Positions 61,334-64,000 of a DNA stretch of 64,000 nt are shown piece after piece. A program made the translations under genes and the position numbers. Source of the DNA: Lactobacillus laiwuensis (GTDB taxonomy: Bacteria; Bacillota; Bacilli; Lactobacillales; Lactobacillaceae); the NCBI RefSeq assembly GCF_019972835.1, contig NZ_BPPB01000007.1, positions 39,652 to 103,651 on the forward strand, in the 5' to 3' direction. The notes beneath the pieces are model-generated. The model did not search any database and was not told the origin of the DNA. It saw only the letters and a list, made by a program, of their open reading frames with translations. Each line of letters begins with the position of its first letter. Position 1 is the stretch's first letter.

Positions 61334-62407
61334 TTATAGTAATTCTGGGAATGGTAAGTCAGGATCATTCTTAAATGCATCATGAAAGCCACGATCGTAC
61401 ATGTATTCAAATTTATCTTTATCTTGAGGGAAGTTAAATTCTCCACCGACTTGCCAGATGTAAGGTTTAAATTGATATTGTAAGCGATTCTTTTTTCTGT
61501 TCCACAAAGCCAAGATATCTTTAGGATCGCTGTAAAAATTAGTCCAAATGTCATAGTGCATTGGGATAATAACTTTTGTCTTTAAAGCTTCTGCCATGCG
61601 TAAAACTTGGGAATCATCAAGTTTATCCGTAATTCCACGTGGATTTTCACCATATGCACAAAGGGCTACGTCAACTTTATTTTCGTTACCATGTTTCACA
61701 AAAGTGTTAGAATAGTGTGAATCGCCTGAATGGTATAAGTTTCCACCTGAAGTTTCTACGAGGTAGTTAACTGCTACTTTGGCCATTTCTATTGGCTTAG
61801 TACCTGCCAATTTAACGTTCGGATCATCTTCTGTAACAAGTTCAGTCCGGTCAAAAGCTTCTAAAGCCTTGATGGTTACTGAACCAACCTTGACTTCATC
61901 TCCAGGTTTAACTACAGTGATTTTTTCTGCCGGAACGCCCCATTCTTCCCATTCATCAGCTACGCCTTGAGGACCGATAAATTTTGCATTAGGGCAAAAT
62001 TTGTTAACACAAGCTGCTGTATAAATATCCAAGTGGTCGTGGTGAGTATGTGTAACGCACAGTGCATCTAAATCTTTGATAGCAAATGGGTCAATTACGT
62101 AAGGCTTATTACGTAAATTAGGTTGTAAAGCCTCTCCACCTGTCATTCTCATCATTTGGTGACCTTGACGCATCTTGCCATCACCATGAGTGTGTTTACC
62201 GGTACCGTTCCACATATCAATTGCAATGTTTGTACCCTCATGTGTTTTAAGCCAGGTACCCATGCAACCTAGCCACCAGATTGCAAATGATTTTTCTGGT
62301 ACCTTTTTGGCAGCAATTTGCTCATTTAAGAAAGTTCCCCATTCTGGGAAATTATTTTCTGCAAAAACTTGCGGTGTCACTTCATTAATGTTAGTTGGTT
62401 TCGTCAT
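61334..62407 (-). CDS. ulaG: L-ascorbate-6-phosphate lactonase
   Basis: 357 residues of the metallo-beta-lactamase fold: THTHHDHLDIY metal motif, SGDSHYSN, and IPMHYDIWTNF. It hydrolyses ascorbate-6-P to 3-keto-L-gulonate-6-P. ATG after AGGAGG. It is first gene of the operon; a cre site and operator-like palindromes lie upstream. Confidence 0.95.
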   Translation of the reverse strand: MTKPTNINEVTPQVFAENNFPEWGTFLNEQIAAKKVPEKSFAIWWLGCMGTWLKTHEGTNIAIDMWNGTGKHTHGDGKMRQGHQMMRMTGGEALQPNLRNKPYVIDPFAIKDLDALCVTHTHHDHLDIYTAACVNKFCPNAKFIGPQGVADEWEEWGVPAEKITVVKPGDEVKVGSVTIKALEAFDRTELVTEDDPNVKLAGTKPIEMAKVAVNYLVETSGGNLYHSGDSHYSNTFVKHGNENKVDVALCAYGENPRGITDKLDDSQVLRMAEALKTKVIIPMHYDIWTNFYSDPKDILALWNRKKNRLQYQFKPYIWQVGGEFNFPQDKDKFEYMYDRGFHDAFKNDPDLPFPELL

Positions 62408-62462
62408 TTTTTCCTCCTATGTTCTTTTTATCCTTGTTTTCATGTTAAATTATATTGTAGTA

Positions 62463-62477
62463 TGTTATCGCTTTCAA
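62463..62477. promoter_or_regulatory. cre site (CcpA) upstream of ulaG
   Basis: Minus-strand TTGAAAGCGATAACA fits every fixed position of WTGNAANCGNWNNCW. It is 56 bp before the ulaG start, so glucose repression of the operon is expected. Confidence 0.7.
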
Positions 62478-62537
62478 CCATATTAAAGGATAATTATTAC
62501 TTTTTATGATATTTTTACAAAAAATAAGATATTTTAT

Positions 62538-62549
62538 TGATAATTATCA
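62538..62549. promoter_or_regulatory. Palindrome in the ulaG-ulaR gap, candidate UlaR operator
   Basis: TGATAATTATCA is a perfect 12-bp palindrome; GGATAATTATTAC at 62488-62500 repeats most of it. Both lie between the divergent ulaG and ulaR genes. Confidence 0.4.
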
Positions 62550-62609
62550 TATTTTATGGTAATTTTTGTTACTGAAAATAAATAGTTGTTATTACGGTGA
62601 GAATTTAAA

Positions 62610-63371
62610 ATGAAGAACTCATATCAAGAAATCAAAAATAGACGCCAAAAAATTATTGATTTACTTAACCATCAAAAAAAGATCAGCTTAGATGAATTGA
62701 GTCAAAAGCTGAACGTTTCTATTATGACAGTTCGCAGAGATTGCAGCAATCTGGCTAATCAAGGCAAGATATTGCAGGAAAAAGGCATCATCTCGTTAGT
62801 AAAGCCTGAAGAAGTTCCTTTTACTGATTCTGTCAGTTACATTAAACAAAGGCTCGGTGAAGAAGCAGCTTCTCACATTGAGAAACATAACTGGGTTTTT
62901 ATCAATTCAAGTACTACCGCTTTTGAGGCGATTCCCTACTTACTAAAAAAAGACGTTAACATTTTAACCAATAATGGCTATGCAGGAAATTTAGACATGC
63001 GAGCCAGTAACAGCCAAATTATCTTAAGCGGTGGTAATGTCTCTCGCAAAATGATTATGAGCGGTGACTTGGCAGTTGAACCTTTTTTAAAAATCTTTGC
63101 CGACTGGTCAATTATCGGCTGTGCGGGTTTAAGTCTTGAACGAGGCATTTCAACACCTTTTATGGAAGAAGCAAAAGTAAACAAAGCTATTATTAGACAG
63201 TCCCGTAAATTAATAGTAGTTGCTGATTACAGTAAGTTTAACCAGTTTTCTAATTTTGTAATCGGTCAGGCCAGTGATATAGACCTATTGATCACGGATT
63301 CTTTTACGCCAAGAGATACGGTTGAAGGGTTTATAAAAGCTGGTGTGCAAGTTATTCAAATACAGTTATAA
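62610..63371 (+). CDS. ulaR: DeoR-family regulator of the ascorbate operon
   Basis: 253 residues: N-terminal HTH (ISLDELSQKLNVSIMTVRRD, about 27-46), C-terminal DeoR sensor domain with INSSTTAFEAIPYL, LTNNGYAGNL, GGNVSRKMIMSGDLA and VVADYSKFNQFS. ATG after GGTGAGAATTT. Divergent from ulaG; repression or activation by a sugar-phosphate ligand is expected, ligand probably ascorbate-6-P as known for UlaR. Confidence 0.88.
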   Translation: MKNSYQEIKNRRQKIIDLLNHQKKISLDELSQKLNVSIMTVRRDCSNLANQGKILQEKGIISLVKPEEVPFTDSVSYIKQRLGEEAASHIEKHNWVFINSSTTAFEAIPYLLKKDVNILTNNGYAGNLDMRASNSQIILSGGNVSRKMIMSGDLAVEPFLKIFADWSIIGCAGLSLERGISTPFMEEAKVNKAIIRQSRKLIVVADYSKFNQFSNFVIGQASDIDLLITDSFTPRDTVEGFIKAGVQVIQIQL

Positions 63372-63373
63372 GC

Positions 63374-63420
63374 AAAAAAGCAGGGGTGAAAAGTTTATTA
63401 CTTTTCACCCCTGCTTTAAT
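63374..63420 (+). terminator. Terminator of ulaR
   Basis: AAAGCAGGGGTGAAAAG and CTTTTCACCCCTGCTTT make a 17-bp stem over TTTATTA, followed by AATTT. Confidence 0.9.
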
Positions 63421-63510
63421 TTGTTCAGAAATAAAGTTTGCTTATTTAAGATATTCCATTAGCTGCTTAATGCCTGTTTCTTTTTTTATCCTCCGGCATA
63501 TTCTGATTAT

Positions 63511-63783
63511 TTAAAATTTCAATGCACGTTTCACTATTGAATAAATCTGCTTGTCGTCATTACTGTCAATAATGAGAAAACTTATTTTAAAGTATGATTC
63601 CAAGTTTGACGTGTCTTTTTCTTCTAGCGCTTTTTTAATTAAAAGCCTAAAAATAGCCTTCATATTACGAGTCTTTTTACGTTTTACCTGTTTTTTATCA
63701 TAAACAGGTAAAAATAAAGCAACGCACACAGCAGCAATTTATGCAGCTGCAGTAACCCACTCTGACAAAGGTCCGATACTCAT
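63511..63783 (-). pseudogene. Small membrane-protein gene interrupted by an in-frame TAA
   Basis: From ATG 63783 (weak SD GAAGTGAG) the frame reads MSIGPLSEWVTAAA, then TAA at 63739-63741, then IAAVCVALFLPVY (membrane segment), DKKQVKRKKTRN and a C-terminal KAIFRLLIKKALEEKDTS... to 63511. The pattern of a short N-terminus, one membrane helix and a basic stretch looks like one small protein of 89 residues plus a nonsense mutation. A restart at an internal GTG or ATG would lose the helix or lack an SD. Family not recognised. Confidence 0.5.
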
Positions 63784-64000
63784 AATCTCACTTCAGCCAA
63801 TATTATATAAGTATTGCTTAAATGTAAATCAGAATTTTATTTCCAAGCAAGTTTTTAACTTAAAATATGTGATTTATATTATATACATTTATATAAAATC
63901 TTACACATTTTATCTCTATATGCGAGACCGTAAAATAGTTTGTGTAAGGATGAATAATTCCTTAAATTAATTTCTTAAAACATTAGAAAAAGGAGTTCCT
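63784..64000. other. Right-edge promoter region
   Basis: AT-rich. The last bases AAAAAGGAGTTCCT are a strong plus-strand SD, so a gene probably starts within a few bases beyond the window. No start codon is inside. Confidence 0.5.

Noticed and set aside
61318..61554. Frame on the minus strand overlapping the ulaG end
   Set aside because: Out of frame with ulaG, which is complete; no SD.
1..64000. CRISPR repeat array or tracrRNA inside the window
   Set aside because: No set of regularly spaced repeats was seen anywhere. The array of the partial cas9 locus should lie left of base 1.

Overview
The window is AT-rich chromosomal DNA of a Lactobacillaceae bacterium, most likely the genus Lactobacillus (delbrueckii/acidophilus-type). 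Supporting signs are a lactobacillar type II-A Cas9, a Lys-type MurE beside an Asp/Glu racemase, 2-hydroxyacid dehydrogenases of the HicDH type, the gene order rsmG-noc-parA-parB-DUF951-ychF-DUF1129, strong AGGAGG ribosome binding sites and several LacI, DeoR and PRD sugar modules. I do not name a species. No rRNA, tRNA, IS element or CRISPR repeat array was seen.

Layout. 1-1713: 5' part of a cas9 running off the left edge. 1.8-5.2 kb: HicDH-type dehydrogenase, aldo/keto reductase, sigma-54 (rpoN). 5.5-10.1 kb: a TrpXYZ-type ABC importer with two paralogous lipoproteins, each behind its own tyrosine-rich leader peptide and a chain of competing hairpins ending in a terminator. 10.1-12.0 kb: MFS drug exporter with TetR regulator. 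12.2-13.1 kb: a deletion scar joining a DeoR regulator remnant to a mannose-PTS IID remnant. 13.2-22.1 kb: a galactitol-family PTS cluster (IIA, IIB, IIC, class II aldolase, FGGY kinase, RpiB, pentulose/hexulose-P epimerase) with a LacI regulator and a PRD activator that looks split by a frameshift in an A6 tract. 22.2-24.9 kb: D-2-hydroxyacid dehydrogenase and an MFS protein. 25.0-28.7 kb: ribDEBAH riboflavin operon behind an FMN riboswitch. 28.7-39.8 kb: small membrane protein, racemase-murE, OmpR-type two-component system, OpuC osmoprotectant importer, heterodimeric ABC exporter. 39.9-45.4 kb: chromosome partition block. 45.5-51.4 kb: CvpA, a secreted C39-like protease, ApbE, Tyr phosphatase, two flavin reductases, TetR. 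51.9-54.2 kb: hrtRBA-type heme efflux operon with a perfect operator palindrome. 54.3-56.6 kb: nested inverted-repeat element, histidine phosphatase, YaaA, and a small protein resembling pieces of a GH29 fucosidase. 56.7-63.4 kb: complete ula (L-ascorbate) operon, ulaG-C-A-B-D-E-F, with divergent ulaR. 63.5-64 kb: a small membrane-protein gene with an in-frame stop.

How it fits together. The PTS clusters feed the pentose-phosphate pathway and glycolysis under CcpA-type control, with cre-like sites upstream of ulaG and of the PRD activator. The riboflavin operon, ApbE and flavin reductases form a flavin theme. MurE and the racemase serve peptidoglycan synthesis. The most unusual regulation is the duplicated Tyr-codon attenuator. 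Pairing in all of its mutually exclusive stems is kept between the two copies, with compensatory changes.
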